Below, in pieces: positions 13,642-13,664 of a DNA stretch of 13,664 nucleotides (within the stretch, counting starts at the first letter, position 1; every line of letters begins with the position of its first letter). This stretch comes from Comamonadaceae bacterium (lineage in GTDB: Bacteria > Pseudomonadota > Gammaproteobacteria > Burkholderiales > Burkholderiaceae_C): contig CANCCE010000058.1 in the NCBI GenBank assembly GCA_947374505.1, positions 1 through 13,664 on the forward strand, written 5' to 3'. Both the position numbers and the translations under genes were made by a program. The notes under the pieces are model-generated. The model was not told where the DNA came from, did not search any database, and was given only the letters and a program-made list of their open reading frames with translations.

Positions 13642-13664
13642 GGCTTAAAACCGCGCATCATCGG

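Overview
The window is GC-rich, gene-dense DNA from a Gram-negative bacterium. It is most likely a betaproteobacterium of the order Burkholderiales, and family Comamonadaceae (Rhodoferax-like) is my best guess. That guess rests on the recG / queA-tgt arrangement, the style of the QueA, Tgt, PurB and YibF-type GST sequences, and the signal peptides and lipobox. It is an inference from remembered families, not from a search. No stretch longer than 190 bases lacks a gene. I see no tRNA, rRNA, CRISPR array, insertion sequence or phage gene.

Layout. (1) 1-2429 is housekeeping: the 5' end of recG on the minus strand, divergent from queA and tgt, the last two dedicated enzymes of queuosine tRNA modification. 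(2) 2430-2562 is a short convergent intergenic region holding a long, perfect 23-bp inverted repeat of the dispersed REP/MITE-like kind. (3) 2563-3423 (minus) encodes a ferritin-fold diiron protein that resembles acyl-ACP desaturases. (4) 3614-4255 encodes an exported thiol glutathione peroxidase. (5) 4326-11488 is one eight-gene, same-strand, tightly packed block: FAD amine-oxidase-like protein, DUF1365 protein, cyclopropane-synthase-like methyltransferase, chalcone-isomerase-like exported protein, GPH/MFS transporter, DUF3833 lipoprotein, short-chain dehydrogenase and NTF2-like protein. (6) 11494-12108 (minus) is a YibF-type glutathione S-transferase that converges on the operon. (7) 12238-13641 is purB, complete.

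How the genes work together. The eight-gene block matches the conserved set that accompanies furan fatty acid synthesis and the singlet-oxygen/light response in other proteobacteria. In Rhodobacter sphaeroides the related genes are controlled by RpoE-ChrR, and enzymes named UfaM, UfaD and UfaO methylate, desaturate and oxygenate membrane phospholipid acyl chains. Here the methyltransferase, flavoprotein and DUF1365 protein would be the chemical core. The exported, lipoprotein, transporter, dehydrogenase and NTF2-like members have no assigned function. The peroxidase just upstream fits the same membrane-oxidation theme. No sigma factor, ChrR or LitR gene lies in the window, so control must come from elsewhere. 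The methyltransferase has lost two of the residues that hold bicarbonate in E. coli cyclopropane synthase, consistent with methylation rather than ring formation.
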